A stretch of 64,000 nt of DNA, taken from Ianthella basta (Eukaryota > Porifera > Demospongiae > Verongiida > Ianthellidae). The position numbers and the translations under genes were made by a program. The stretch is taken from positions 3,815,121 through 3,879,120 of the forward strand of contig OZ025881.1 of the NCBI GenBank assembly GCA_964019415.1. The letters are read 5' to 3'. This document shows, piece after piece, positions 32,929-45,889 of this stretch. Every line of letters begins with the position of its first letter. Within the stretch, counting starts at the first letter, position 1. The notes under the pieces are model-generated. The model was not told where the DNA came from. It did not search any database and worked only from the letters and a program-made list of their open reading frames with translations.

Positions 32929-35900
32929 ATGGCAAGCTCAAGACAGGAGTACTTCATCCTCAGAAATGATGTACCAATTGCGAAAACAAAAAATTTCTTG
33001 AGAAACTGGCTCATCACTCTGAATGATGACCATGTACTGAAAGGGGAGTTGCTGGTGAAAGAAACCCAACCAAGACCACATGATGACAGCCATGCTATGT
33101 ACAGCGTAGCCTTGGACAAATCCAAGAAGTTGTCCTGTAGCAACAGCGATGTAGCTCCACTCGATGAAGATGACTATGAGTGGCTTGTTGCAATCGAAAA
33201 GCCTATGGACCGTTACCAATTCTACAGTCAACGAGGCAAGCTTGAGGCTATTAAAAAGTTGCAAGTAGGCGATAAAGTGTGGGTAACTGTACCAGTCAGT
33301 TATGAATTCCAGTTGCCAGGTTCCTGCTGCTGCCAAGGAACTGTCCAGTACATTGGTCCTCTCTATAAAGGCCGTTGGATCGGAGTGGAATTGAAGGTGA
33401 GACACGGGGTATTTATGGTAGCACTACCAGTGATGGGCTCATTCATCATGCACATTCATAAGTTGTCTAATACCCTGTAAATGTATTATTCAGCTCTTTA
33501 CCCAATACTATGAAAGTAATTAATATTCAATACTTGTACACAGTCATTTCATTGTTTCTAGTCCCATTAGACATTTGCACTCTACACTCGATCATGTGAG
33601 GAAATTATTGGAACAGTAGATTTGCATGTGATTAGTTTGTCGATTGACACTAGGTACCACACACGTGAGAAAATGCTGTTCCAATTACTTTACTCATGTA
33701 ATTGAATGCAGAGCACATTGGGCAATTGGGACAAGAAACCCTGAAACGCCAGTGTCGGTATTGGATGCCGTTACAGACCTTTTAGAGTCAGTTGTCCACG
33801 CTGATACAGTAGAATTGTTTGCACGATATTATGCAGATTCATACACATACTTACAGTATAATTATATAATCTAGTGTTGAAGTACATAATGAAATAGAGG
33901 TTTTATGTAAATACAGTATGTTTATGAAGATCTTGCTTTTGACTCCGGTATCCGGTACTCGGTGCCCAGTGGGGACAATTGACCTGGAAACATCTGTAGT
34001 GCCCCATGCTCTTTGATCAGAGCAGCTCAGAAAGGGAGGAATGCCCATAGTATTACATGAAAACTGTTTGGTATGATTGGTACAAGTGACATATTGTTAT
34101 GTTTTTTAACAGGAGAAACGAGGTAGCTGTGATGGATCATTCAGGGAAATCCACTATTTCATGTGTGAAGATGGCTATGGAGCATTTCTGCCTGCCAATC
34201 ACATCTTGTCTGCCTCAAAAACAACCTCAGCACCTCCACTTGTAGCCACAACCTCAGCTACTCCGGCTCCAGTCACAGTCCAGAAAAGGCTTCTGCTTTC
34301 AGCTGAGGTGTCTGCAACTGACCGAGAGTTTCGCTTGAATGATTGTGTTGTTGTTTTTGACAAAGATGGAAAGCGAATATCAGGAGTTGTCAAGTGGGCA
34401 TCTCCTAGGAAAGACTTAGACTTGAAGTGTCACATCATTGGGATCGAAACGGTAAGAATTTGGCTGGTAACTACATTGCATCAAATCTAGGTCACTGTGT
34501 TATGCATTACCTCATCATCTAGAGTCCTTGGCTGTCACTACCATCTAAAGTGATCAGAATGTGTCAACGGTGTTGCTCCTTTTCTGTAACCTTACATAAA
34601 ATGTATCTTGGAAATGCTGGCTGGCTGCCTTTATTGCCTAGTTTTAGTGATGTACATACAGTAGTTATTACAGCCCATGGTAGCACAGGGGCAATTCGTG
34701 AGTGTAGTACACCTGGTGCAGTTGTTCAGACTGCAAGGTATTGGCCCCATACATGAACATGCTCAGTCCATAATTGCAACTGAAGAATGCCCTTTAGGGC
34801 TGACTTGTCTTGCAGTCTCCATAAGTCTTCAAGTATTACGCTCAAGAATTGTTTCCCTGCTGCCATAACCGGACGTGGTATTCTACTGTATATATCATAA
34901 TTGCAGCCCACTTCCAATGACTGCACTCGAGATACTCATCAAGTACCAGTAAGCGTTCTAGAAACCTGAAGAAGGGATTTTGAACCTATTGCCATAGGAA
35001 CTTTCCATCTTCTATTTTCAAGGCAGTGTTAACCATAACTTGTGATAGCATTGAAACAAGATGAGGTGTGGATGGTATTGTATCTCCCAAAAATACATGC
35101 ACCATATCTTCTGGCATGGAGCAAAGAGGGATAGTGCTGTGTGCTGCAATGCATAGAAATATTGGGCTGTCTACGTATATTCCATTTCACCATCCCTCCA
35201 TATTTCTGGCAACATCAGAGGCCATGGGTTAACTCATACAACTCTTGCAATATTGACAAGCCTTAGGGTGCATTTGGGGGGGAGGGTGCATTTGCCCCAT
35301 CCTTGGATAATATGTGTACAGATTATTTCCTTTCTCTAGGACATGCGCATTAACAGTGAGAAGGTTGATTTTAAAAGTCTTGCCCTCTCCCATACTTTCC
35401 AGCCATACCAAGCACGTGGGCATGAGCACCTCCAAACCCCCCAGGCATTATATTAGATTAGATTAGATTCCATTATAGATTATTTATTTACTAACTTCAG
35501 TTTAGTGCATTACATAGTTACTTGCACTGTGTATAGATATGTGTACTGATTATTTACTTTCTCTAGGACTTGCCCATTAGCAAGGAAAAGGTGTCAGAGC
35601 ATATTGCTGGAATGGGCCACTTTTTTGCCAGGCCTGACTTCAAGAAGCACACCTACCTTGCTATACCAGAGCAGTCAGTGCTGAAGGAAGGTATACTAGT
35701 TGATCTATGTACTGAGGCTTTGGATGCAAGCAGTACTTCAGAAGTCCCTAATTCAGTATTAGCTGTTGCCACTGGTATTACTTTAGAGTCCAAACATTCC
35801 ACCACTCAAGTTATTAAAGAGCAAGCAAAAGCCCTTCATGAATCTGAAGCAACGAAAGAGAAGGCTAAAAAGGACAAGCTGGCAACATCAAATTGGATAA

Positions 35901-38900
35901 CACCTGATGAGTGCAAAGCCCAACAAGAACAGTACAGGAAGCTGGAGGAGTCAGAGAATGAGCAGGGACATGAAGTTTTTCCATGGACAACTGACTATGG
36001 CCAGCATCATTTTGCCAGTGGCCAACAGGCTGATCTCAACAGAAATCACACCACTTCTTGTGAATGGCAGACCTCTGTGGAGCAACAGGCAGCTCAGGTT
36101 GTCCCTTTTCACCAGACATCGCACAGCTTGGAAGTAGGCACTGCAGTGGAGCTGGTAGACCCACCAGGATATGGTACCATTAGATGGATAGGGAAATTCC
36201 CTGGTGTGGATCACAGCATTGCTGGTGTTGAAATGGTGAGCTGTGCAATTTATTGTTTGCAGTCAGTAACAATGCTTGTGCTAACTCTGTAGTGATCTCA
36301 TTTGATGCTGGAGTATAATATAAAAGTGTATTTGGCTATGGCCATGATATCCAGCATTACCGCTCAAGGGAACGAAGGCGACAGGAGGATAATTAGCTGT
36401 GACCACTGAGATCGAACTCGGGACTTACTTTCTATTGCTGAGTTTCAGTCACACGAGTTACCAATCTCAGCCACAGTAATTCACCTCCCATCGCCTTAAG
36501 TAGCAGCTGTAGTTGGCTAGCATTGGCCAGCCTGACTAGACTGAAGCATGCTGTGAAGGTATGGCAGTTGCTGTGTCCTTCGGCAATTGTTAGCAGGATT
36601 CTTCACTGCTACAAGTTACTGCACATTTGAGACAGTTTTGTGCTAGACAATCATCGCCATACTTTGCTGTAACAGTTCTTTCGTGTATCTGGTCGCCATC
36701 ATTACTGTTTCTTGCCCTGCTCCTTATTCCTCACTTATGTAAAATTATATCCAACCTCTTTCCACACCCAACAACGGCACTGAACACTAGTGTTGTGGTA
36801 CATATTACAGCTAGCTAGCTAGTCTTTAGTCCTGAAGAAGACCAGAGCATCTGGTCGAAATGTTGGCAAGGTTTAACCCCTATTGTAATCTATCTGGTAA
36901 TTGGAGACCAACCCTTTCTCATATTTTTATGTAAACTCTTATTTCACAAAAGCCAGAAACAGAGTCAATAATGAATTCCTGCATGCATTATTGTTTAATA
37001 ATAATTATGTCAGAATACATAGTGAAAAAATAGCAAGTGACAAGATGATGTATCGTCAGGAAATCGTTAATTAATTGCGCTCCACCCGACCCTCGGACAT
37101 TGCAAAGTCTACGGCACTCATGTCGATTCGGCCTGGGTGGTGATAGGTTGACCATGCACTCCTGAGGCATGCGATAGCTGATCGCAAGAGGGCAAAGCTG
37201 AGGCGGCAACGAAGCAATTCCATCACCATGCTGTAGGTGGAGTGGTGCTTTTCGGCTTGCAAGGCTGCCAGCCTTTGGAAAAACTTGGTCGCACAGGGAC
37301 CTGCTCCACTGGTACAGGACAGCACTAGGGGTACAAAGGAGGCATGCTCCACTTCACGTATCCGTTCTTCATACTTGCGCCTCTTCTCACGCTCATGCCA
37401 CCGATAGCAGGCTGCTGTCTGCAGGGTTCTGTTCGAGGGGGCGTAGGGGTTAAAAACCCTCACATCAAAAAATGTCCTCTCAAACCTCCCTCCCCAGAAG
37501 TCACTTGCTGCGACATCTAGTCTGGCATTGTCCTCAGTCGTAGCACTGTGAGTAGACAGTGTCTCACCCGACAGTGCTTGCAGGCGTGGTTCAATGCACA
37601 CGTCATGGCATACCTCGGTGAGGAGGCTGGCGGTGAGGTCGCGTACTTCGTTGTGCCGAATGATTGTGACTCCTCCGGTTGGACATGAGAGAGCATGGTC
37701 TGTGGTGAAAGCTACACCGCAAACACACTCTTGGCAGATCAGCTGGTGTCCAGTTGTAGTGAAGGCAGAGTACATCACAAAATGCACTTTTGTGAAGTGC
37801 AAAGCCATGGGCAGCAACTGGGAGGGCAGTCACCCAGCTGTAGGCACCCTTCTCGCTAGCCAGTTCTGTAGGTGCTGGGGCAAATGAGTCTTCAGTTCAG
37901 CAGCGGCCTCCTCTTGTCATTTGCGTCTTTCTGTATGCAGTGAGGACTTAATGGATTGTTGCTCTTGTCTGGAGTGTCATCCCTCTGCAGGGTGATGATT
38001 GCAGTCAGGGGTGCCGTTAGGCGCAGTGAGAGTGTGTGCTCCTCAGACATGGTTGTTGGATTCACCAGTCCCAGACCGCCATGGTGAACAGGAAGAGCCA
38101 AGAGCTCACGTTCCAGATCAGAAACTCCATTCTGCCCAGTCAGGGCCAGAAGGAAGTGCTGGCGAATGGAGTCCTCAAGTGGCTGTAGCAATGGTGTGAC
38201 CCCCTCAGTGGTTCGCAGGAAATACACCCAGTGGCCAATGAGGCAAAGGCTGCGTGGGGCTCTGACTTGGCAATGGATGCAAGCTTGTCGAGCTCAGCCA
38301 TCCATGTAACGACCTTCTCCTGAACATACTCCTCGACGAAGGATCCTGTTCCAAGGACTGCTCCAAGGTGACATTTGCCTGTACATGTGACACGAACTCC
38401 AGTTCCATCAAAAATTCACTCTGCTTCAGATAGATAATCTGCTTTCACCACCAACCATACCATGTCTTGCTGCTGTTCACATGGTACCCATAGGCTGGAC
38501 CCAAGTCAGCTAACCTGTCCCCCCATGTCTGCAGCAGGTGTAGGTGTCCACCTGGCAGAGGCATCATCTGTGAACCAGAGCTGCTTGGTCTCAGGGATAC
38601 TTACTGCTCGGATCAGTGGTGTGACACCCAGGGCATACATCGCCATTGCTAGCAGATCACCCTGAGTGGCCCCTTCCTGCGAGAAGATTGTCTCACCAGC
38701 CACAAAGAGCTCTGCATTCATTCGGTAGATGTTGGTCAAGGCAGGTGCAAGGCAAGGGCAAAGGACCTGGACATTGTATAGGGTTGCTGCATGATTCAAA
38801 CTGTTGAAAGCATTACTCACATCCACCAGTAGAACTCCATCAGTACTCTCGCTCTCAAAAATCATTCGCATTGCATGTACTGCAGCTTCAACTCCTGCGT

Positions 38901-41900
38901 CCTGGCCAGCACAAAGCTGAAGTGAGCCTACAGCTGACTGGATGTCAGACTTTGTCACACTCAGGATTGCCTTGCTGATAATTTGACGTGCGATCTCACT
39001 GATGCCGATGGGTCTCACCCCAGGCTGCTTGTCGAGTGGAATCAGTCGGCTGGCAATAAAGGCTGTGAGACCAGATGGGTCAACATGTTCTGTACTGATG
39101 CAATTTGTCATGGCAGCAAGAGCATCTCATAGGTCCATAAAAGCACCTTGGAATGCTGTACACATGCGGCGCCACCCTGCTGCATCCACACCCGACGGCC
39201 CGGCTGAGCCATGAACTTGGAGGGCAACTGATCGAATTAGGTCACCATTGACTGTCTCAAACATTACCGGATGATATTCAGTGGTGCATGCTGATGGTGG
39301 CAGGAGAGTGCTGGGGTGTGCCAGTTGTGCAGGGGGGTGCTTGATCTTGGGGATGTCACAGACAGACGTACCTTCAAACTCTTGGTCAAGACTTAGGATG
39401 CCAGACGATGATTGGTCTGACAACAGACGAATAGCTGCATGCACTTTGCCTTCAAACATGAGTTTGGCAAAGGCTCTGGATTTCCTCTCCTCCCAGGTGT
39501 GATCATTGAGGCCTGGCTGAGGAAGGTGCTGCTGGATGGTTCTGCCCTCTCTCAGGAGGTCATCAATGTCACCGGAGGACCATTGTTGCAGGCATCTCTC
39601 TAAGCACTTCACATGATCTTTGGCTTTGGATTTGTTGTCGGGCTTCTGGAGCAGAAGCGCAGGCATGGTCATGGCAGCCTTCATTGTGATCCGCTCGATC
39701 GGTTTGCACTCTGCGTAGGCCATGAAAAAGCAGCTTAGTTCCCTGACAAAGTCTCTGCCGACCTTACCAGACAGGAGTAGAAAGATATTACGCCGCCAGT
39801 GTACAATCTCAGCGTAGGCGCGATCAATGGCCAAAGTTACAGCTAAACCATCAGAGGGAAATTTGCCACTGACATTGGCTCAAAGGCAGGCAGGTGACCG
39901 AGGGCAACGTTGGTTGCAGGGGGTGGTAGATTGCTGTCTTGTGATTGATAGGGTTCATCTTGCTGTGATACTGATGCATCTGTGTCACGATCAATGCTTG
40001 AGCCGCTGTCATTCGCAGTCGCTAGATTTTCACATCTTAGCGGGTTCGTTCTTGAGGGTCGACAGTCAGTGCATGTTCTTCCCGTCTTAACACAGGAACA
40101 CCTAACACAACGACCAATGCTCATGCACAAGCAGCATGTCAGCATCTTTCAGTCTTCTTAGGTTCCCGGCAGGAGGAAGTACACTGAAGAACTACGAGAC
40201 TGCCGCAGAGGAATCTCCAGGGATCACGAATCTAACAACTGGCCGCCATTTTTCCGGATTCATTCTCATATTAGTCTGATGCACATTCGCTACTACATCC
40301 TTATAACTCTTTGTGCATACATAGATCCACCATACATATACTTATGTTACAATATCTTCCATGTGGCATGCTCTTTGTGTAGAGCACAACCTTAGTCTAA
40401 GCAGTGATGACCCACAATGAGTTTGATGGTGCATTCCTCTCTTTGAGCTAACTTGTTCATATTTTTGTTACAGTGAATGATTGTTAGAATGCCACTTGGC
40501 AGAGAATATAATGCCAAAAGCTATATAAGTTGCTCCTTTCCCATTTTCATTGTAATTATTGAACAATTAATTTTCTATTTTTATCCAAAATGCATGGTAC
40601 TGAGGCAGCAGCCTGCAGTGGTGCTCCCCTAAAGTACTCATACCATGGAGTGGTCAGCTCTGTGTCTGCTGCTGTGCAATGTCTCTGAGTTGAAGCCATT
40701 GCTGATCAAAGTTAAATAATGAGCTGGAACTTTAAAGGATCAGCTCCACTTGCATAGATAGACTACCCACTAACCACCTAACTGGTTCTGAATGTGCCAC
40801 CCTGACAGGACTAAGGAAAGGCTATGTCGTTACATACCAGCAACAACATTCAGCAGACAGTTGTCTTCCACTGGTGATGTCAGTCTATGTAGATTTTGTT
40901 TGGTTGTAGCAGTTCAGTGTACTTATGCTGCATGCACATTTACAGTTAGTCAAAGAAAAGGGCAACTCATCTCCATACTGAGCTTCCATTACTGTGCTGG
41001 ATTGCCGCTGTGCTGGAAGGCCTTTTCAGAGAATACCACTCCTCATCAGCAGCACTGGGCCAGCAGTGTCCAGACGTCACCAAGCAACCACTTGTACATG
41101 ATTGGCTGGCAACCCGTGAAACACTGATGATGTTAAACCGCTCGAAATCTAGAGGGAAATTCATTAAGGAGTGAACAAAATACACTAGAAGACTTGGCTA
41201 GACTGCTCCCTGCAAGGTCTCTGCACATAAGTGCAGCAAATGTCCACCATAATGGCGCAAAAGAGAGAGGGTTTGGGGGTTGCCAGCCAATCGTATACAA
41301 GTGGTTGCTTGGTGATATCTGGACTCTGCTGGCGCAGTGCTGCTGATGAGGAGTGGTATTCTCCGAAAGGCCTTCCAGCACAATGGCATTCCAACACAGC
41401 AGTGGAAGCTCAGTACAGAAGTGAGTTACCCTTTTCTTCGACTGTATGTATCATTCCCGCTAGACAGAATTAGCCTTACTTTGCCCTAATTGCGCCCTTA
41501 GGGGACCGGACAACATACTGCCTCTGTTGCACCCTTCGTGGGACCAGATAGCTCTTTCATGCCACTACTGTGGACATTTGCTGCACTTAGGTGCACAGAT
41601 CTTGCAAGGAGTAGTCTAGCCAAGTCTTCTAGTGTACATTTTCAGTTAGTAATTAAGGCTTATTTCGGGCACTAATACATGGTTAATGCATAGAGCATTG
41701 TGCACTCATTCCATTAGTGTGTGTAGCTACATCATAGTGCATCAGCCAATTCTGTAGTTATTCTCAAACTGCATGTACATTCTGTTGCAGGAAAAAAAGG
41801 TGGATGGGAGTGGAGATGGCTCATGGAAGGGTGTGCGGTACTTCAGTTGTAAAGATGGACATGCAGTGTTCATTGTGCTCAGCAAATTGAAGCCAGACAT

Positions 41901-44043
41901 ACGGCAGAAAACACGTTCGTTGGTGGGACGTGGTAGGTTTAGTGTACATTCACTCACTTTCGCTACATTATGTAGGGTGTATCACATGTACCATACAGTA
42001 GGAAATATTGGTGGGGTTTAAATTTGGCATTTGGTGAATTTCAGAAACTCCACCAAATTTATTTCCTCAACAGTATTTCTGGATGTTTGCAAAGTATAGT
42101 GTGTATAAGTTTATCTAGTTGGGTGCATTTGGGGGGAGAGCAGTGTGGGCTTTCACCCGCCCTCTTGCTATAAATTATGCCCCCTTGAAAATTTGGCAAG
42201 CCATATGCCATCAACATAGCATTGCCCCCCCACCCCCCAATCCTCCTTGAAAACTTTCAACTTTAGCAGTGCTGGGGTTGGTCAAATCCTTTACATGCGG
42301 TCAACAGGTATGTTCACCATTGATATGGACCTGAGTATCTGCAATGGAAAGGAGCTGTTTTCCAGTCTCTCTGAGAAGGAGACAGAACAGATGAATGAGC
42401 ACATGTTAAGGCTGTAAAGAAGCTCAGAGTGACTCGTGGCACCTACCTTGGCTACACCTCTGAAGAGAAAGCTATATAGGTCACACTGCTGAAACAGCAA
42501 GAAACCAAAGCCAACGGTTCTCCATTGTTGGTTATTCTGTGACATCATTGGTGTTTAGGACTTGAGATCTGCCAAATTTGAAACTACCCATAGCCTTTGT
42601 TGACAAATCCACCAAATTGTCCACCTGCCAACATTCCTTGCTATATGGTAGTTCCTTAGTTCTTTCACGGGATATTTCCACAAATTAATATCTATTCCCC
42701 AATATGTGTGAATTATTGTCCATGAAAATTTCTACTAAGCAATAGTCCTATTGTTCTTTCAGTCCCCAGTGCTGTGCAGCATGTAGTGGATGGCTGCATA
42801 TTTTCTTTTGTTGTCTGTTTCCATAGAGCCTATAGTACAACCTGTTTGCTCCTGTGACTGCCAGCTAGTAAAGGACCAAATGATGGAAGTCAAGGCAAAG
42901 ATCCATTGCCATAATGAACAGATTGCAACAGTCAAGGGGCAGGTTACCCGTTTCCATAATGATAGTGTCAAGGAGATTGATGTACAGATCAGTGAACACA
43001 AAAGGCAGGTTGGAGAAGAGATTACAACAATCAAAGGGCAAGTTGTAGGCTGTGAAGCAGCTCTTCAGACAAAGGACCAACAGATTGAAGAGCTCCAACA
43101 AATGGTTGTAGGTTGTGAAGAAGCTGTTCAGACAAAGGACCAACAGATTGAAGAGCTCCAAGAGGCTGTTCAGGCAAAGGACCAACAGATTGAAGAGCTT
43201 CAACGATTGTTTGCTGGCCTCAGAGGTGAATTCACTGCTAGACTCTCTGCCATGGAGACACAATTGAAGGTTCTTCAGCCACCATGGGCCATTCTTGAAG
43301 CTGAGCTTGAAGTGACCACAACTGTACTGGGGAAGGGAGCATATGGGGAGGTGCGAGTGGGGGTCTACCATGGTGACCGAGTGGCAGTGAAGAGGCTACA
43401 CAATGTCATTGCAAGTGACTACTATCACAAGATGATCCAGAGGGAGATGGGGATTGCTGCTCGCCTGAGACACCCCAAGCTTGTCCTCTTCATTGGTGCT
43501 GTTACCGTGGGCAACCTCACCATAGTAACAGAGCTGATGGAGACCAGCCTTCGCTCTGAACTGGAACATGGCCGCCTCAAAGAAGCCCACCTTCTCCCCA
43601 TCAGCCATGACATAGCCTGTGCCCTCTGCTACCTCCACTCCCTCCCTGAGCCCATCATCCACCGTGACGTCAGCAGTGCCAATGTGTTACTCAACTCCAG
43701 ACAGGGAGGCTGGACTGCTAAACTGGGTGACTATGGCTCAGCCAACTTCCAGGCCAAACTGCAGACGGTGGGCCCTGGCTGTCCTGTGTATGCTGCCCCT
43801 GAAGCAAGCAGGCCAGAGGAGCAGGGACCCAAGATGGACGTGTACAGCTATGGTGTGCTCCTATTGGAGGTGTGTTCTGGCACTCTCCCCGACCCTCGTG
43901 ACCTCCCAGCCATCCAGCAAGCAGTGCACACCTGGGGACAGCCGAAGGGTCAGCTGGGAGTGCTGGCCTGTCAGTGCACTCACCAGAGCAGTGACAGGAG
44001 GCCTCACATGAGGGCAGTGGTCACACAGCTCGATGGAATGTGA
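32929..44043 (+). CDS. CYLD-like CAP-Gly / coiled-coil / kinase fusion protein, gene B (944 aa)
   Basis: Five in-frame exons: 32929-33396, 34113-34451, 35567-36235, 41791-41932 and 42827-44043. Intron phases match gene A exactly. It has three CAP-Gly-like regions: GRWIGVELK with YFMCEDGYGAFLP; DKDGKRISG with HIIGIET; GYGTIRWIGKFPGV with YFSCKDGHAVFIVLS. The coiled coil is longer than in A, with three tandem QTKDQQIEELQ-type units at about residues 619-665. The kinase is intact: P-loop 708-714, Lys 728, HRD 818-820, DYG 841-843. Exons 1-3 differ strongly from A (roughly two thirds identical by eye), while the kinase is nearly the same. Intron 3 is 5.5 kb and holds a SINE and a reverse-transcriptase element. 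The first ATG follows an acceptor by six bases, so a 5' UTR exon is likely. Confidence 0.9.
33397..34112. other. Intron 1 of gene B
   Basis: Nothing recognisable apart from splice sites (gtgaga donor, tttttaacag acceptor). Confidence 0.6.
35340..35545. repeat. Truncated relative of the 13261/20868 repeat in intron 2 of gene B
   Basis: The part at about 35350-35450 resembles 22300-22390 (ttttaaaa-gtctt, ccatacc-aagca, catgagc). An ATTAG microsatellite and a motif close to acttgcactgtgtata follow. The two flanks share about 45 bases: gattattt(c/a)ctttctctaggac occurs at 35321 and again at 35549, where it is the true acceptor of exon 3. Confidence 0.55.
36345..36480 (-). mobile_element. tRNA-derived SINE
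   Basis: On the minus strand, a box-A-like TGGCTGAGATTGGTAACTCG is followed about 35 bases later by a box-B-like GAGTTCGATCTC, the internal promoter of polymerase III. The arms do not fold as a full tRNA and a non-tRNA tail follows, so this is a SINE rather than a tRNA gene. It lies in intron 3 of gene B. Confidence 0.55.
37060..40240 (-). mobile_element. Reverse-transcriptase element 2, decayed
   Basis: Diverged relative of the element at 23288-26460, in intron 3 of gene B and antisense to it. Parts in order on the minus strand: a Cys-rich CXC-like start (40145: CCLCMSIGRCVRCSC), an alpha-helical region (39834-39127), reverse-transcriptase fingers/palm with VDVSNAFNSL and GATQGDLLAMAMYA (39111-38506), thumb-like sequence (about 38411-37892), and the Cys/His knuckle with possible nuclease (37817-37071: RLDVAASDF, FFDVRVFNP). 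It is broken in several places and looks clearly older than element 1. No terminal repeats seen. Confidence 0.75.
40960..41645. repeat. Interleaved inverted repeats in intron 3 of gene B
   Basis: Segment a (about 40980-41105) recurs inverted at 41268-41400 (a'). Segment b (about 41160-41250) recurs inverted at about 41565-41640 (b'). The order is a-b-a'-b', interleaved rather than simply nested. cactgatgatgtt...cgaaat lies between a and b. No coding capacity. Family unknown. Confidence 0.65.
41933..42826. other. Intron 4 of gene B
   Basis: No gene. A patch at about 42290-42480 reads weakly like a broken coding fragment (MFTIDMDLSICNGKEL) of an unidentified element. Homopolymer G and C patches lie at 42130 and 42225. 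Confidence 0.4.
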
Positions 44044-45880
44044 CGTAATCATTACTGGGCAATTGTGCGTAGCTGCAGCTGACTGATTGCTTGTAATAGT
44101 TTAATGCACTACACAGAATAATAGTTTTGTACCGATTTCCTTCTCTTATCATTGGGTGTGTATCACATGCAGTTTGTAATATTTTTTCTGCATGCATTTG
44201 GAATTTCATGTCAGCTGTGTAGCTGTACTGTACATTAGAACACATTAGTTTTCAAACATATGCCATTAGTTTGATGAATCAGTTACTTTATTTACTTACT
44301 CATACTATACAGTGTGTCCATATAATATAGTTATATTTAGTTTTCCTCTGTACATGTATATATGCATTTATTAGTTGCTTGATAACTACTTTGTATTGTA
44401 CTATAAATGCACATTGTGCATGCACCTGTATGCATTGGTTATGTGTATTACTATACCTTATAATACCTTGCATGTGCGTATATAATGAACATAACATTGT
44501 ATTTCATCCACATAAATATATAATAATTATCCACAGCAAACAGACATCCATTCACCATATTCTTATAATTATTATTGCAAAAGCAAACGCCCAAATTGCA
44601 TCATGAACCACCTCAACAGCCCTTTATGTAAACCCTGGAGACTTCCCCCCCACTGGCCCCTGCACAAACATGCGTTGGTGGCTCTGGTTGCCTAGTATAT
44701 TGCTGCCTTTCAGGTTGGGCAGCAGCCCCTGGCGTCCAGCAGGGGGGGGCGGGGCTTAAGCCCTCATTCTGAAGCACAAATCATTAATAAAATTAATTCA
44801 ATTATTACAAATTCGTAATTGGGATTAATACAGTTACTGTGGGATCATGGAAGTCCACTACATTTAATTACCATGGGCTGCTGCCACCCCCGCCAGGTAA
44901 GATCATTCTGAAATATGCTCTTCTGCTCATGTACAATCACACCACCCTGGCATGACACTAACTGTTGTCATATAAGAGTGCATGTGATGTTATATAGTGA
45001 AAGTGTTTCACTCTCATTCACTGTTAACACATATCATGACATGTAGCTACTCAGTTCTAGTGGCTGGTGGGTGAATGTAGGGTGTGTTCTTACAACAAAC
45101 AAATGCTAGTGAGTTGTCTTCTGTAGCTCATGCAGTGCAGTGTATAGTATACACACCTGCATTCAGGTCTATATGCAAGCATCTTCAATCAGTGCATAGC
45201 AGGTAGTCGCTAGCATACAGTAGGTGTGCACTTGGCAATGTTCTGACCTTATGGCTAACTATAGCTACGTAGCTATATTGCTTACTGTACAAATCTTTTT
45301 TGTCTGAACACATGGACAATAGTAATGCATGTGAACTCATAATGATTAGTTGGATGGCTGATACTTGTAAATCCCCTTACCAGAGATAGAATTTTACTAC
45401 TTAGTTTCACCCTGGATCTGCCTTTGCTGTATGTGCTAGATATGGGCATAGCTATATAGCTAGCTAGCTAGCTGGCTGTGTGCTAGTAGCTCGACATGTG
45501 TGCATGCAAACAGCAATCCAGAACATACTGCACCTTTCCATAATTATAAATTAAAAGAGAGGACTAGGGATAGAGGTGAGTGCTCTCCTTTAGCTATAAT
45601 GAAGGGAGTGGGTGAGTAGGTGGATGTGGGTGTGTGCACACTTGTATACGTACCTACCTAGAGGGGAGGAGAAAAGCCATTATTAGCTCATTGGTTTACA
45701 GTAAAATTTTGTATGAATGTATGCATTCTCGGTCAGGTGTGAAAATCCAGACAAAGCTGGAAAAATACCTGGCAAGAATGTATGTGCTGAGTGAAGAAAA
45801 ATATTAGACACTAAAAAAATCAATAATAATGATAATTATAGCTACATATAGATTATCAGAACAGACGTTATTATAGTTGT
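44044..45880. other. 3' flank of gene B
   Basis: The first 700 bp match the 3' flank of gene C (5775-6444). At 44735-44910 and 45055-45105 the sequence matches the flank of gene A. The rest is AT-rich with (TAGC)n at about 45461-45480. No gene was recognised. Confidence 0.5.
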
Positions 45881-45889
45881 AAAGGGATT

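Noticed and set aside
36345-36480. tRNA gene on the minus strand
   Set aside because: Box A and box B are present, but a cloverleaf with proper acceptor and anticodon stems could not be formed. Best read as a SINE.
37594-37887. Plus-strand frames over reverse-transcriptase element 2 and similar frames at 23808-24470
   Set aside because: Shadows of the minus-strand polymerase frames.
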